DNA from: an uncultured Alphaproteobacteria bacterium
GTDB lineage: Bacteria > Pseudomonadota > Alphaproteobacteria > UBA2136 > UBA6156
Assembly: GCA_937928525.1 (NCBI GenBank)
Contig: CALFWJ010000168.1
Coordinates: 1-12,953 of the forward strand
Length of the DNA stretch: 12,953 bases
Reading direction: 5' to 3'
Shown one piece after another: positions 1 through 7,547 of the stretch (position 1 is its first letter; each line of letters opens with the position of its first letter). The translations under genes were made by a program, and so were the position numbers. Under the pieces are notes generated by a model that was given only the letters and a program-made list of their open reading frames with translations, did not search any database and had not been told where the DNA came from.

Positions 1-124
1 TTATATATTATTTTTATTTTGATTAATCATAGCCTTCAATTTACATTTCTTGCAAGTAGCAATTTCAGAAAGTCTGTTGTTTTTATAGGCACACTTCGTT
101 CAAATCAAATTATCACTCTTTTGC

Positions 125-153
125 TTGAAGTGACAACAAAAGCGCGCTATAAT
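125..153 (+). promoter_or_regulatory. sigma70-type promoter of the BI-1 family gene
   Basis: A -35 box TTGAAG (125-130) and a perfect -10 box TATAAT (148-153) are separated by 17 nt, the ideal spacing. Transcription would start near 160, leaving a leader of about 60 nt before the start codon at 220. An AAAGGA ribosome binding site lies at 206-211. Upstream, 1-124 is AT-rich and no supportable gene is visible there. Confidence 0.75.
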
Positions 154-219
154 CCCGATTAATTAACACAGGAATGAGCACATTTCTGCGTTAAAATAAC
201 AAAACAAAGGATACTTTAC

Positions 220-921
220 ATGGCGAATTATACGCAAGTCACCGCTCAAGATGCCGGTCTAGCGCAGCACATGAACCAAATTTTTAGCTATATGTCTGGC
301 GGCGTTGCGCTGTCTGGCCTTGTGGCTTACTTAACCACTAACTCCCCCGCGCTTTTAAATATTGCGCTCAGCTCAGGCTGGATCTTTATGATTATCTGGC
401 TTGGTTTTGGCTTTTTTATGCACAAAATCGTGTTTTCACTTCAGCCGACTATGGCTTTGGCCGTCTTTGGCGTGTTTAGCGCGCTGACGGGCTTTACTTT
501 AGCGCCTTTGGCTCTTGTTTATACGGGTGCGAGCATCGCCACAGCCTTCTTCACTGCGGCGGCTATGTTTGGCGGTGCGGCGCTGTATGGCTACACAACG
601 AAAAAGAGCCTTTCTGGTTGGGGCAACTTTTTGATGATGGGCGTTTGGGGCTTGCTCGGCGCTATGGTGGTTAATCTTGGTTTTGCCTTATTTACAGGCG
701 CACCTATTAGTGGCTTGAGCTTTATTACATCGCTTATTGCTGTGCCTTTGTTTGCGGGTATGACAGCTTATGAAACCAATCAATTGAAAGAAATGTTCCA
801 CCACGTTGCCAACGACGAGGTGATGCGCACCCGCACCGCTATTATTGGCGCGTGCAGCCTATACATGAACTTTGTGATTATGTTTACCAACCTGTTGCAA
901 TTGATGGGCAGCCGCGACTAA
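220..921 (+). CDS. Bax inhibitor-1/YccA family inner membrane protein
   Basis: This is a very hydrophobic protein of 233 aa, the usual length for bacterial BI-1 family members. Seven membrane segments can be read at roughly residues 20-40, 50-69, 76-95, 99-122, 135-158, 165-182 and 207-229. The stretch AYETNQLKEM (183-192), before the last helix, corresponds to the family's conserved YDTQ-like loop, and the C-terminal helix with LYMNF and LLQLMG is typical. Bacterial relatives include E. coli YccA, which binds and modulates the FtsH protease, and YbhL; some family members are pH-sensitive calcium leak channels. The role here is not shown by the sequence. The start is supported by AAAGGA 8 nt upstream. 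The gene is monocistronic, between its own promoter and its own terminator. Confidence 0.9.
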   Translation: MANYTQVTAQDAGLAQHMNQIFSYMSGGVALSGLVAYLTTNSPALLNIALSSGWIFMIIWLGFGFFMHKIVFSLQPTMALAVFGVFSALTGFTLAPLALVYTGASIATAFFTAAAMFGGAALYGYTTKKSLSGWGNFLMMGVWGLLGAMVVNLGFALFTGAPISGLSFITSLIAVPLFAGMTAYETNQLKEMFHHVANDEVMRTRTAIIGACSLYMNFVIMFTNLLQLMGSRD

Positions 922-940
922 CGTGCTTTACAATTTATAT

Positions 941-970
941 AAAAGGGCGCTGGATTAGCGTCCTTTTTTT
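941..970 (+). terminator. Rho-independent terminator after the BI-1 family gene
   Basis: AAAGGGCGCT pairs with AGCGTCCTTT across a GGATT loop, with one G-U wobble, and is followed by a run of T. It lies 20 nt after the stop codon and isolates the membrane protein gene from leuS. Confidence 0.85.
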
Positions 971-1014
971 ATGTTAGATTAGCTCTACAAATTGACAAGA
1001 AAACAACACTTTAT

Positions 1015-3597
1015 ATGACAATTCCTGCCTACAAGCCCGCCCAAATTGAATCTAAATGGCAGCAAACATGGGCCTCAGCCAATGCTTTTGCCACCACCGA
1101 AGCCGCAGACAAACCGAACTATTATGTGCTAGAGATGCTGCCGTATCCCTCTGGTCAGCTGCACATGGGGCACGTTCGCAACTATACGCTGGGGGATGTG
1201 TTAGCACGGTTTAAACGCGCAACAGGGTTTAATGTATTGCACCCAATGGGCTGGGACTCGTTTGGATTACCCGCCGAAAATGCAGCGCTGAAGAGGCAAA
1301 TTCATCCGCAAAGCTGGACGCTAGAAAACATTGCCGACATGAAAACTACCATGAACAGTTTTGGCTGGACGTATGATTGGGACAAAGAAATTACATCTTG
1401 CTTGCCAAGCTATTATGGCCACCAACAAAGCCTCTTCCAAGATATGTTAGCCAAGGGTTTGGTGTATCAAAAAGAGAGTATTGTGAACTGGGATCCGATT
1501 GAGAACACGGTACTGGCGAACGAACAAGTGGTGGATGGCAAGGGCTGGCGCTCTGGTGCGCCTGTTGAGCGCCGCACCATGAACCAATGGAACTTTAAAA
1601 TTACGGCCTACGCCGATGAGCTGTTATCTGACCTTGATAAGCTAGACGGTTGGCCCGAGCGCGTCAAAACCATGCAACGCAATTGGTTGGGGAAGAGTGA
1701 GGGCTTAAACTTTGCGTTTGATGTGCATCTTGGCGATAAAAAAATTGCGGATATGCCGGTTTATACTACGCGACCAGATACCATTTACGGCGCCAGTTTT
1801 TGCTGTGTCGCACCAGAACATCCGCTTGCCCAAAACACCGCAAAAGAAGATGCCACCGCCCAAGACTTCATTAAACAATGCGAAGGCCTCGGCACCAGCG
1901 AAGAAGCCATTGAGCGCGCTGAAAAACTAGGTTACAAAACACCGTTTACGGCTAAACATCCGCTCACAGGCGCTAACCTCCCTATCTATATTGCTAACTT
2001 TGTCCTGATGAGCTACGGCACAGGCGCGATTATGGCCGTACCTGCCCACGACGAGCGCGACAACGCCTTTGCAACTAAATATAACCTCCCGATTGTGCCC
2101 GTTGTTAAAGCCGAAGGCATCGCTGAAGAGACGTTCCATAACAAGGCGGGCACGCTCATCAATTCAGCTGAATTTAACGGCGAAAACAGCGAAGATGCCA
2201 AAGCCAAACTCATATCTCTCTTTGAAGAAAAACACGGCGGTGCCCGCACCACCAACTGGCGCCTGCGCGACTGGGGGCTTTCTCGCCAACGCTACTGGGG
2301 TTGCCCCATCCCGATTATTCATTGCGATAGCTGCGGTATTGTACCCGTACCAAAAGCTGACTTGCCCGTTAAGCTGCCTGAAGATGTGACGTTTGATAAA
2401 CCTGGCAATCCGTTAGAGCATCATCCGACGTGGAAAAGTGTGCCTTGCCCCAGCTGCGGCAAGCCCGCCACGCGCGAAACCGACACCATGGACACGTTTG
2501 TGGATTCTAGCTGGTACTTCTTGCGGTATATTTGCGCCGAAAATACCGAGCAGCCGCTAGACAGTGCCCGTGTGAATAATTGGGTGGGTAAAGATAAAAT
2601 CCGTACTGCGGGTGGTGTGAACCAGTACATTGGCGGCATTGAGCACGCTGTGCTGCACCTGCTTTATGCGCGCTTTTTCACGAAGGCGCTGCGCGACTGT
2701 GGGCACCTTGATTTTGATGAGCCGTTTGCAGCGCTGCTCTGTCAGGGTATGTTGATTGGCAACACGTATCAGGCCGCGAACGGCGACTATATTTACCCAA
2801 GCCAAGTTGATATGCGTGGAGATAAAGCATTTAGTAAAGAAACAGGTGAAGAGCTGACTATTTTGCCCGCTGAGAAAATTTCTAAATCAAAAAACAACGG
2901 CGATGCGCCTGAAGCTCTGATTGAGAAATACGGCGCTGACACCTTGCGCCTTTACATGATGTTTACAGCACCGCCCGAGCGGGATTTAGAGTGGTCTGAG
3001 ACGGCCATTGAAGGCGCGTGGCGGTTCTTGAACCGTGTTTGGACGCTGGCGCATAATGCTGACAGTAGCTTGCCTGCCGTGGTGTCCACCAGCGACTTAA
3101 CCACCAAGGCCGAACAAAACCTAAAGCGGGTTATTCATAAAACCATTGCGAAGGTAACGGGTGACATTGATAGCTTTAGATACAACACTATGGTGGCGGC
3201 GTGCATGGAGCTTTCTAACGCGCTGGGTGCTGCTAAAGTTGAAGACGGTGCACATATACCTGCCCTTTTGCATGAAGGTGCCCGCGCTTTAGTGCAGCTG
3301 TTAAACCCTGCCTGCCCGCACATCACGGAAGAGCTATGGGCAACCCTTGGCAACACCACACCGCTGGCGCAAAGTCCGTGGCCTACCACCGACGCAGCCG
3401 CGGCAGCGGACGCTGAAATCACGCTAGTGGTGCAGATAAATGGCAAACTTAAAGCTAAGCTAGAAGTTGCGGCGGACATCAGTAAGGACAATGCCCTTGC
3501 CGCAGCTAAAGATGCCGTGGCGGATGTTGCGCCTGCCGATAAAATCCGGAAAGAAATTTATGTGCCTGGGCGGTTGGTTAATTTTGTGGTGAACTAA
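1015..3597 (+). CDS. leuS: leucyl-tRNA synthetase (class I), complete
   Basis: LeuS charges tRNA-Leu with leucine using ATP, in the cytoplasm. The length, 860 aa, equals that of bacterial-type LeuRS. The class I signatures are both present: HMGH at 50-53 and KISKS at 621-625 (KMSKS motif). The CP1 editing domain shows the threonine-rich motif TTRPDTIYG (251-259) and MAVPAHDERD (340-349), whose Asp346 matches the residue that anchors the amino group of misacylated leucine analogues. A zinc-ribbon-like insert has C437xxC440 and C478xxC481. DTFVDSSWYFLRY belongs to the catalytic core. The C-terminal domain ends in the usual GRLVNFVV stretch. No convincing Shine-Dalgarno sequence or promoter precedes the ATG, so initiation may be modest or rely on the AT-rich leader. 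The usual alphaproteobacterial followers (lptE, holA) are absent, and a terminator follows at once. Confidence 0.97.
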   Translation: MTIPAYKPAQIESKWQQTWASANAFATTEAADKPNYYVLEMLPYPSGQLHMGHVRNYTLGDVLARFKRATGFNVLHPMGWDSFGLPAENAALKRQIHPQSWTLENIADMKTTMNSFGWTYDWDKEITSCLPSYYGHQQSLFQDMLAKGLVYQKESIVNWDPIENTVLANEQVVDGKGWRSGAPVERRTMNQWNFKITAYADELLSDLDKLDGWPERVKTMQRNWLGKSEGLNFAFDVHLGDKKIADMPVYTTRPDTIYGASFCCVAPEHPLAQNTAKEDATAQDFIKQCEGLGTSEEAIERAEKLGYKTPFTAKHPLTGANLPIYIANFVLMSYGTGAIMAVPAHDERDNAFATKYNLPIVPVVKAEGIAEETFHNKAGTLINSAEFNGENSEDAKAKLISLFEEKHGGARTTNWRLRDWGLSRQRYWGCPIPIIHCDSCGIVPVPKADLPVKLPEDVTFDKPGNPLEHHPTWKSVPCPSCGKPATRETDTMDTFVDSSWYFLRYICAENTEQPLDSARVNNWVGKDKIRTAGGVNQYIGGIEHAVLHLLYARFFTKALRDCGHLDFDEPFAALLCQGMLIGNTYQAANGDYIYPSQVDMRGDKAFSKETGEELTILPAEKISKSKNNGDAPEALIEKYGADTLRLYMMFTAPPERDLEWSETAIEGAWRFLNRVWTLAHNADSSLPAVVSTSDLTTKAEQNLKRVIHKTIAKVTGDIDSFRYNTMVAACMELSNALGAAKVEDGAHIPALLHEGARALVQLLNPACPHITEELWATLGNTTPLAQSPWPTTDAAAAADAEITLVVQINGKLKAKLEVAADISKDNALAAAKDAVADVAPADKIRKEIYVPGRLVNFVVN

Positions 3598-3599
3598 AA

Positions 3600-3640
3600 A
3601 AGGAGCCTGCTTATTACAGCAGGCTCCTTAATTTTTTATA
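3600..3640. terminator. strong bidirectional terminator between leuS and the convergent small gene
   Basis: A perfect 12-bp stem, AAGGAGCCTGCT (3600-3611) with AGCAGGCTCCTT (3618-3629), encloses a 6-nt loop. It is followed by AATTTTTT on the plus strand and by a TTTTTTT-rich tail when read on the minus strand. It can stop leuS transcription and that of the convergent gene ending at 3636. Confidence 0.93.
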
Positions 3641-3929
3641 CGTCGTCTTTTTTAGGAAATTTAGCTTCCCACCAACTATCAAAGCTGGCATATACAGCAA
3701 AAATAAACGTTGTCATAATTACTGAAACAAAAACAATCAAAGCTAGTATTAACATTCCTGCTACACTAGCAAGTATAGCCTCCGCCACACTTACTGCACC
3801 AAGTAGGTACAATATTCCCGCAACAAGAAGAGCTGCCCCGAAGACAACGCTTACAAACGCGATAGGTTTTACGTTCTTTGGAAACCAAGCAAAGACTTCC
3901 AACAATCCATTTTTAATTTCATTAAGCAT
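3636..3929 (-). CDS. small two-helix membrane protein, function unknown
   Basis: The product has 97 aa and is not recognised. Two long hydrophobic segments (about residues 22-43 and 52-80) suggest an inner membrane hairpin. The N-terminus is amphipathic with WFPKNVKP before the first helix, and the tail WWEAKFPKKDDV is charged, which may place both ends in the cytoplasm by the positive-inside rule. An in-frame ATG exists at 3950, but the start at 3929 is preferred because a strong GAGGAGGG ribosome binding site (3937-3944) lies 7 nt upstream of it and inside the longer frame. The gene has its own promoter (4010-4038), a hairpin in its leader (3951-3983) and a shared terminator, so it looks like a real monocistronic gene convergent with leuS and divergent from groES. 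Confidence 0.78.
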   Translation of the reverse strand: MLNEIKNGLLEVFAWFPKNVKPIAFVSVVFGAALLVAGILYLLGAVSVAEAILASVAGMLILALIVFVSVIMTTFIFAVYASFDSWWEAKFPKKDDV

Positions 3930-3936
3930 ATTTAAG

Positions 3937-3944
3937 CCCTCCTC
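3937..3944 (-). promoter_or_regulatory. ribosome binding site that fixes the start at 3929
   Basis: Read on the minus strand, GAGGAGGG is followed by 7 nt (CTTAAAT) and the ATG at 3929-3927. This is the best Shine-Dalgarno match in the host part of the window and argues against the upstream ATG at 3950. Confidence 0.85.
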
Positions 3945-3950
3945 AGGCAT

Positions 3951-3983
3951 AAAGAAAACGGGACAGTAACACCGCCCCGTTTT
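3951..3983 (-). terminator. terminator-like hairpin in the leader of the small membrane protein gene (possible attenuator or sRNA end)
   Basis: On the minus strand AAAACGGGGCGGT pairs with ACTGTCCCGTTTT over a GTT loop. That makes 13 pairs, two of them G-U wobbles, followed by CTTTAT. On the plus strand the two wobbles become A-C mismatches, so the structure favours minus-strand RNA. It sits between the promoter at 4010-4038 and the ribosome binding site at 3937-3944, so it must either be partly read through or conditionally formed, or it must end a short RNA of about 50 nt. Confidence 0.7.
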
Positions 3984-4009
3984 ATTGGTTAAGTGTCATA
4001 ATTAATTTA

Positions 4010-4038
4010 TATATAAGTATATAATTTTTTATTTTCAA
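4010..4038 (-). promoter_or_regulatory. minus-strand promoter for the small membrane protein gene
   Basis: Read on the minus strand, TTGAAA (4038-4033) and TATATA (4015-4010) are 17 nt apart. Transcription would start near 4003, giving a leader of about 70 nt that contains the hairpin at 3951-3983. The region is very AT-rich, so chance matches are easier here. Confidence 0.6.
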
Positions 4039-4071
4039 GAGCTCAAAAAAATAAAAAATTATCACCCTTCG

Positions 4072-4101
4072 CTTGACGCTGCTAAAAATTAACCTTATAA
4101 C
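4072..4101 (+). promoter_or_regulatory. groESL promoter, sigma70 and heat-shock sigma32-like
   Basis: TTGACG (4073-4078) and TATAAC (4096-4101) have a 17-nt spacer, a good sigma70 fit. The wider elements CTTGACG and CCTTATAAC also fit the alphaproteobacterial RpoH pattern (CTTG, then about 17-18 nt, then CYTAT). The predicted start, near 4107, falls inside the CIRCE operator, so bound HrcA would block initiation. Confidence 0.8.
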
Positions 4102-4102
4102 T

Positions 4103-4129
4103 TTATCACTCCAATTTAAGGAGTGCTAA
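4103..4129 (+). promoter_or_regulatory. CIRCE operator (HrcA repressor binding site)
   Basis: TTATCACTC (4103-4111), a 9-nt spacer and GAGTGCTAA (4121-4129) match the CIRCE consensus TTAGCACTC-N9-GAGTGCTAA with a single change (G to T in the left half). This implies an HrcA repressor encoded elsewhere in the genome. Together with the RpoH-like promoter it suggests dual heat-shock control of groESL. Confidence 0.92.
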
Positions 4130-4154
4130 AAACAAATTCAATAGGAGAAAAAAC

Positions 4155-4457
4155 ATGAGCATTGCTGATAAAATCCGTCCTCTCCACGACCGTGTGGTTG
4201 TTAAACGGTTAGACGCTGAGCAGAAAACCGCCAGCGGTATTATTATCCCCGATACAGGCACTGAAAAACCCCAAGAAGGCACAGTAATTGCCTGCGGTAA
4301 AGGCGCCTTGAAGGACGACGGCAGCATCCGCCCCATGGATGTAAAAACTGGCGACGTTGTTCTATTTGGTAAATGGGCCGCCACCGAAGTGAAGCTTGAA
4401 GGCCAAGAACTTCTGGTGATGAAAGAAGACGATATTATTGCTGTACTCAACAAATAA
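4155..4457 (+). CDS. groES: co-chaperonin GroES (Hsp10)
   Basis: GroES forms a heptameric lid on GroEL and encloses folding substrates in the cytoplasm. The protein has 100 aa, a few residues longer than E. coli GroES. PLHDRVVVKR (9-18) is the canonical first strand. The mobile loop that docks on GroEL covers about residues 19-35, with TASGIIIPDT. WAATEVKLEG (74-83) corresponds to the family's YAGTEVK stretch, and the end DDIIAVLNK is typical. The segment DGSIRPMDVKTGD (55-67) resembles the roof loop of alphaproteobacterial forms. An AGGAG site lies 7 nt before the ATG. groEL follows 28 nt downstream in the same operon. Confidence 0.97.
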   Translation: MSIADKIRPLHDRVVVKRLDAEQKTASGIIIPDTGTEKPQEGTVIACGKGALKDDGSIRPMDVKTGDVVLFGKWAATEVKLEGQELLVMKEDDIIAVLNK

Positions 4458-4485
4458 CTATAAGCCAAAATAAGGAACCTCTCTC

Positions 4486-6129
4486 ATGGCGAAAGACATT
4501 AAATTTTCGAACGATGCACGCACAAAAATGTTGGATGGCGTGAACACCATTGCCAACGCGGTTAAATCTACTTTGGGGCCAAAGGGCCGTAATGTGGTGC
4601 TGGACAAACCCTTCGGTGCGCCGCATATCACCAAAGATGGCGTGAGCGTAGCCAAAGAAATTAGCCTTAAAGACAAATTTGAAAACATGGGCGCGCAAAT
4701 GGTGCGCGAAGTGGCGAGCCGCACGAATGACTTAGCCGGTGATGGCACCACCACCGCTACCGTTCTGGCGCAGGCGATTATCACTGAAGGTATGAAAGCT
4801 GTAGCCGCAGGCATGAACCCAATGGATTTGAAGCGCGGCATCGACGCCGCAACCACCAGCGTGGTTGAGCAACTCAAAACGCAAATGAAGCCTGTAAGCG
4901 GCCAAAAAGAAATTACGCAAGTAGCTACTATTTCTGCTAATGGTGACGCCTTTATTGGTGAAATTATCGCCGAAGCTATGGACGTTGTCGGCCAAGAAGG
5001 TGTGATTACGGTAGAAGAAGCGAAGGGCCTAGAAACTGACCTCGATACTGTTAAAGGCATGCAGTTCGACAACGGTTATTTGTCTCCATACTTCGTGACC
5101 AATGCCGATAAAATGAACGCGGAAATGAAAAATCCACAGATTTTGATTACGGATAAAAAGATTAGCAGCCTAGAGCAGCTTCTGCCTGTGCTTGAGCCTG
5201 TGGCGCAATCTGGTCGTGAGCTCATGATTATTGCCGAAGATATTGAAGGCCAAGCGTTGGCTGCGTTGGTGGTAAACAAACTTCGAGGTGGCCTTAAAGT
5301 GGGTGCGGTTAAAGCCCCTGGTTTTGGCGACCGTCGTAAAGCGATGCTGGAAGATATTGCCGTACTCACAGGCGGGATTGTTATCAGTGAAGAAGTGGGC
5401 CTAACGCTTGAAACAGCCACGCAGGAGATGCTCGGTACCGCAAGCACTGTAACCATAACTAAGGACACCACAACCATAGTCGATGGCAACGGCGCCAAGG
5501 CAAATGTAGAAGGCCGCGCGGCGCAAATTCGCACTCAAATTGAAGAAACAACATCAGACTACGATAAAGAAAAACTACAAGAACGCCTCGCTAAACTTGT
5601 GGGTGGCGTTGCTGTTATTAAAGTTGGCGGCTCTTCTGAGCTTGAAGTGAAAGAGAAAAAAGACCGCATCGATGACGCCCTCGCTGCCACCCGCGCAGCC
5701 GTAGAAGAAGGCGTGGTTGCAGGCGGTGGCGTTGCGCTGCTCCGCTCTTTGTCTGCACTCGATAAACTGGACCTTTCTAACCGTGACCAAATGGTGGGTG
5801 TTGATATTATCCGCCGTGCGCTAGAAGCCCCAATTCGTACCATTGCCTCTAACGCAGGTGAAGATGGCGCCGTGATTGCGGGTAAAGTCCGTGAACAGAA
5901 AAAAGCGAGCGAAGGCTACAACGCTGCCACAGGCGAATACGTAGACATGATTGAAGCAGGGATTATTGACCCCACCAAAGTCGTGCGCACTGCGCTGCAA
6001 GACGCAGCATCGGTTGCCGGGTTGATGATTACCACCGAAGTTATGGTCACAGACTTCCCGGATGAAAACAAAGCTGACCCTGCTGCCGCTATGGGTGGTG
6101 GCATGGGCGGTATGGGCGGCATGATGTAA
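4486..6129 (+). CDS. groEL: chaperonin GroEL (Hsp60)
   Basis: GroEL forms a double heptameric ring that folds proteins with ATP and GroES. The 547 aa span the full family length. The ATP site shows LGPKGRN (30-36) and GDGTTTATVLA with Asp86 (Asp87 in E. coli). The apical-domain substrate/GroES region and the phrase KAPGFGDRRKAMLEDIA are present. The cpn60 signature AAVEEGVVAGGG is intact. The C-terminus carries the flexible GGM repeat tail ending GGMGGMM. NDLAGDGTTT and the DYDKEKLQERLAKLVGG block look alphaproteobacterial. AAGGA (4472-4476) precedes the ATG. Cotranscription with groES from the CIRCE-controlled promoter and a terminator 19 nt after the stop complete a standard operon. Confidence 0.98.
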   Translation: MAKDIKFSNDARTKMLDGVNTIANAVKSTLGPKGRNVVLDKPFGAPHITKDGVSVAKEISLKDKFENMGAQMVREVASRTNDLAGDGTTTATVLAQAIITEGMKAVAAGMNPMDLKRGIDAATTSVVEQLKTQMKPVSGQKEITQVATISANGDAFIGEIIAEAMDVVGQEGVITVEEAKGLETDLDTVKGMQFDNGYLSPYFVTNADKMNAEMKNPQILITDKKISSLEQLLPVLEPVAQSGRELMIIAEDIEGQALAALVVNKLRGGLKVGAVKAPGFGDRRKAMLEDIAVLTGGIVISEEVGLTLETATQEMLGTASTVTITKDTTTIVDGNGAKANVEGRAAQIRTQIEETTSDYDKEKLQERLAKLVGGVAVIKVGGSSELEVKEKKDRIDDALAATRAAVEEGVVAGGGVALLRSLSALDKLDLSNRDQMVGVDIIRRALEAPIRTIASNAGEDGAVIAGKVREQKKASEGYNAATGEYVDMIEAGIIDPTKVVRTALQDAASVAGLMITTEVMVTDFPDENKADPAAAMGGGMGGMGGMM

Positions 6130-6148
6130 AGGATTTTCACATTGCAGC

Positions 6149-6172
6149 AAGGGAGGCTTAGCCTCCCTTTTG
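6149..6172 (+). terminator. groESL operon terminator
   Basis: AAGGGAGGC (6149-6157) pairs with GCCTCCCTT (6161-6169) over a TTA loop, followed by TT. The U-run is short, but the GC-rich stem is perfect. Confidence 0.8.
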
Positions 6173-6174
6173 CA

Positions 6175-6249
6175 TTGGGTGTCTTCACCCCCAAACTCCC
6201 ACGCGCTCCTCGTATCCTACTGCGGGGCGCGGCAACCCTTACGGGTTGC
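6175..6249. repeat. row of hairpins in the groEL-prophage junction
   Basis: Three potential hairpins follow one another. The first is GGGTG/CACCC around TCTT (6177-6190). The second is CGCGCTCC (6202-6209) with GGGGCGCG (6224-6231), 8 pairs with one G-U. The third is GCAACCC (6232-6238) with GGGTTGC (6243-6249) around TTAC. No ORF fits the stretch. It could be a dispersed palindromic (REP-like) element, part of a prophage attachment region, or a small structured RNA; the sequence alone does not decide. Confidence 0.45.
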
Positions 6250-6263
6250 ACAAAAAACCACAC

Positions 6264-6300
6264 AAAAAAGCACCCCCAGCCAATGCTGGGGGTATTTTTT
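6264..6300. terminator. bidirectional terminator closing the phage late operon
   Basis: ACCCCCAGC (6272-6280) pairs with GCTGGGGGT (6285-6293) over CAAT. On the plus strand ATTTTTT follows; on the minus strand the stem is followed by GCTTTTTTG. It lies about 10 nt beyond the stop of the minus-strand beta-helix gene, so it ends the phage operon and also backs up groESL termination. Confidence 0.9.
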
Positions 6301-6309
6301 AACAAAGAA

Positions 6310-7536
6310 TTACTTCTCCTCAGGCGCATTCACCTTCTGCCAATAACGCGTTGCGTCATCGCCAATATAGCCATCCTGAACCACAATATTATTCGCGGCT
6401 GTGAGCTCGTTGCCCACGTCGTCCAAGTTATTTTCCGCCACACAATCGATCAGATAAATATCGGTGCTGATGCCATTCTCGCTGGCGATGGGGCCACCTA
6501 CGCTGGCAAAACCTTCGCCTTTGTTAACGTCATTATCAGTGTTATTGAAGCCATTACGGCGCGCCGTCATCCCCACCACAAAGCTATGTGCGCCAGTCGC
6601 CGTTGCTAGGCCGCGGTCGCGGTTATATTCGCTCAGACCACCAAGCGCCAAGTGCTGTGTGTTTTCATGCGGGCTAATGCCGTCATCAAAGTTATCGTGC
6701 GCATAAGGTTGTGTTTGCACCACCTTGCTTTCACGGAAATTTGTACCTGTGCTGTTATGATAATTAAAGCCGTCGTTGCCGCACAAATACGCCTCGCACA
6801 TGATCTCTTCGCCAAAACCAATGTTGTCGGCTTGAATGCCGTTAATACGGCAGCCTACGGCCACACAATCGGTTAATTTGTAACTTGCTGCATAGCTTAA
6901 ATTGAAGCCTGTATCGGCGTAATCGCAACGTAAACCAGAAAGCTCAACCCGTCCTGTTTGCTTGTTAGCACCATTCCAGATTAAACCCGCGCGCCAAGGC
7001 ACGTAGTAGTCACGGCTCGCAGCATTGCCGCTATCTGGCGCATGAAAATACACCACGTTTGCCGCATCATCAAACCAGTAAGATGCCGGCGTTGCATCTA
7101 CCGCTGCTAAATTTTCTGCTGCCAGAATAGGAAAACTATCGCACCGGTATTCACGCCCCGCCTGTAACGGGTGGCGAATATCATCAGATGTAACTTTACC
7201 ATATGCCGTACCATCTTCATAAATAACACCGCGCGGTTCCGCCAAATTTAAAGCGCTCGCTTGATACACATTTTCGTAGCCTGGCGTTTTACTAATACCC
7301 GATAATTTTTCGCCAAAAATAAAGCGTGGACGCTCGTTATTTACCGCCATTACTTTAATATCACCCACGTCTGATAAATCCAAACGGTCACCCAAGTACG
7401 TACCACCACGCACTAAAATGGTGCCCGACTTATCGGTCAGTGCATCTTTCGCTGCTTCTAAATTTCGTTTTGGACTACTAAAAGTACCCACATTGCTGTT
7501 GCTCCCCGTTGGGGAAATATATATCACTGAAGCCAT
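6310..7536 (-). CDS. right-handed beta-helix protein, probable phage tailspike
   Basis: The protein has 408 aa. Its N-terminus, VIYISPTGSNSNVGTFSSPKRN (residues 4-25), is the opening commonly seen in parallel beta-helix proteins of the pectate lyase type. The middle and C-terminal parts carry recurring rungs such as DCVAVGC, GIQADN, CGNDGFNYHN, DDGISPHEN, ARRNGF and DCVAENN, with regular small and asparagine residues at turns. No signal peptide is seen. Such proteins in phages are receptor-binding spikes that often cleave or deacetylate surface polysaccharide; the acidic DNFDDGISPHE segment is a candidate active-site region, unproven. The start is fixed by a perfect AGGAGG 6 nt upstream. It lies 11 nt after the holin gene and is the last gene before the operon terminator. 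A non-virion beta-helix enzyme is the main alternative. Confidence 0.78.
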   Translation of the reverse strand: MASVIYISPTGSNSNVGTFSSPKRNLEAAKDALTDKSGTILVRGGTYLGDRLDLSDVGDIKVMAVNNERPRFIFGEKLSGISKTPGYENVYQASALNLAEPRGVIYEDGTAYGKVTSDDIRHPLQAGREYRCDSFPILAAENLAAVDATPASYWFDDAANVVYFHAPDSGNAASRDYYVPWRAGLIWNGANKQTGRVELSGLRCDYADTGFNLSYAASYKLTDCVAVGCRINGIQADNIGFGEEIMCEAYLCGNDGFNYHNSTGTNFRESKVVQTQPYAHDNFDDGISPHENTQHLALGGLSEYNRDRGLATATGAHSFVVGMTARRNGFNNTDNDVNKGEGFASVGGPIASENGISTDIYLIDCVAENNLDDVGNELTAANNIVVQDGYIGDDATRYWQKVNAPEEK

Positions 7537-7547
7537 AAGCTTCCTCC

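Noticed and set aside
1..110. Minus-strand open frame with a cysteine pattern (CAYKNNRLSEIATCKKC)
   Set aside because: It has no usable start codon after the preceding stop, no ribosome binding site, is very short, and its region is AT-rich non-coding DNA upstream of a clear promoter.
992..1017. TTGACA followed by TATATG as a leuS promoter
   Set aside because: The spacer is only 14 nt and the -10 would overlap the start codon, so it cannot drive full-length leuS.
3948..3950. Upstream ATG for the small membrane protein gene
   Set aside because: The strong Shine-Dalgarno sequence lies inside the extended frame and points to the ATG at 3929; nothing comparable precedes 3950.
4458..5072. Long minus-strand frame (204 aa) inside groEL
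   Set aside because: It is an antisense shadow of a highly conserved gene, with serine/threonine-rich composition typical of reverse-frame translation and no ribosome binding site.
6142..6609. Plus-strand frame of 155 aa starting in the groEL terminator
   Set aside because: It runs through two terminators and then antisense to the beta-helix gene, and its translation has no protein-like pattern.
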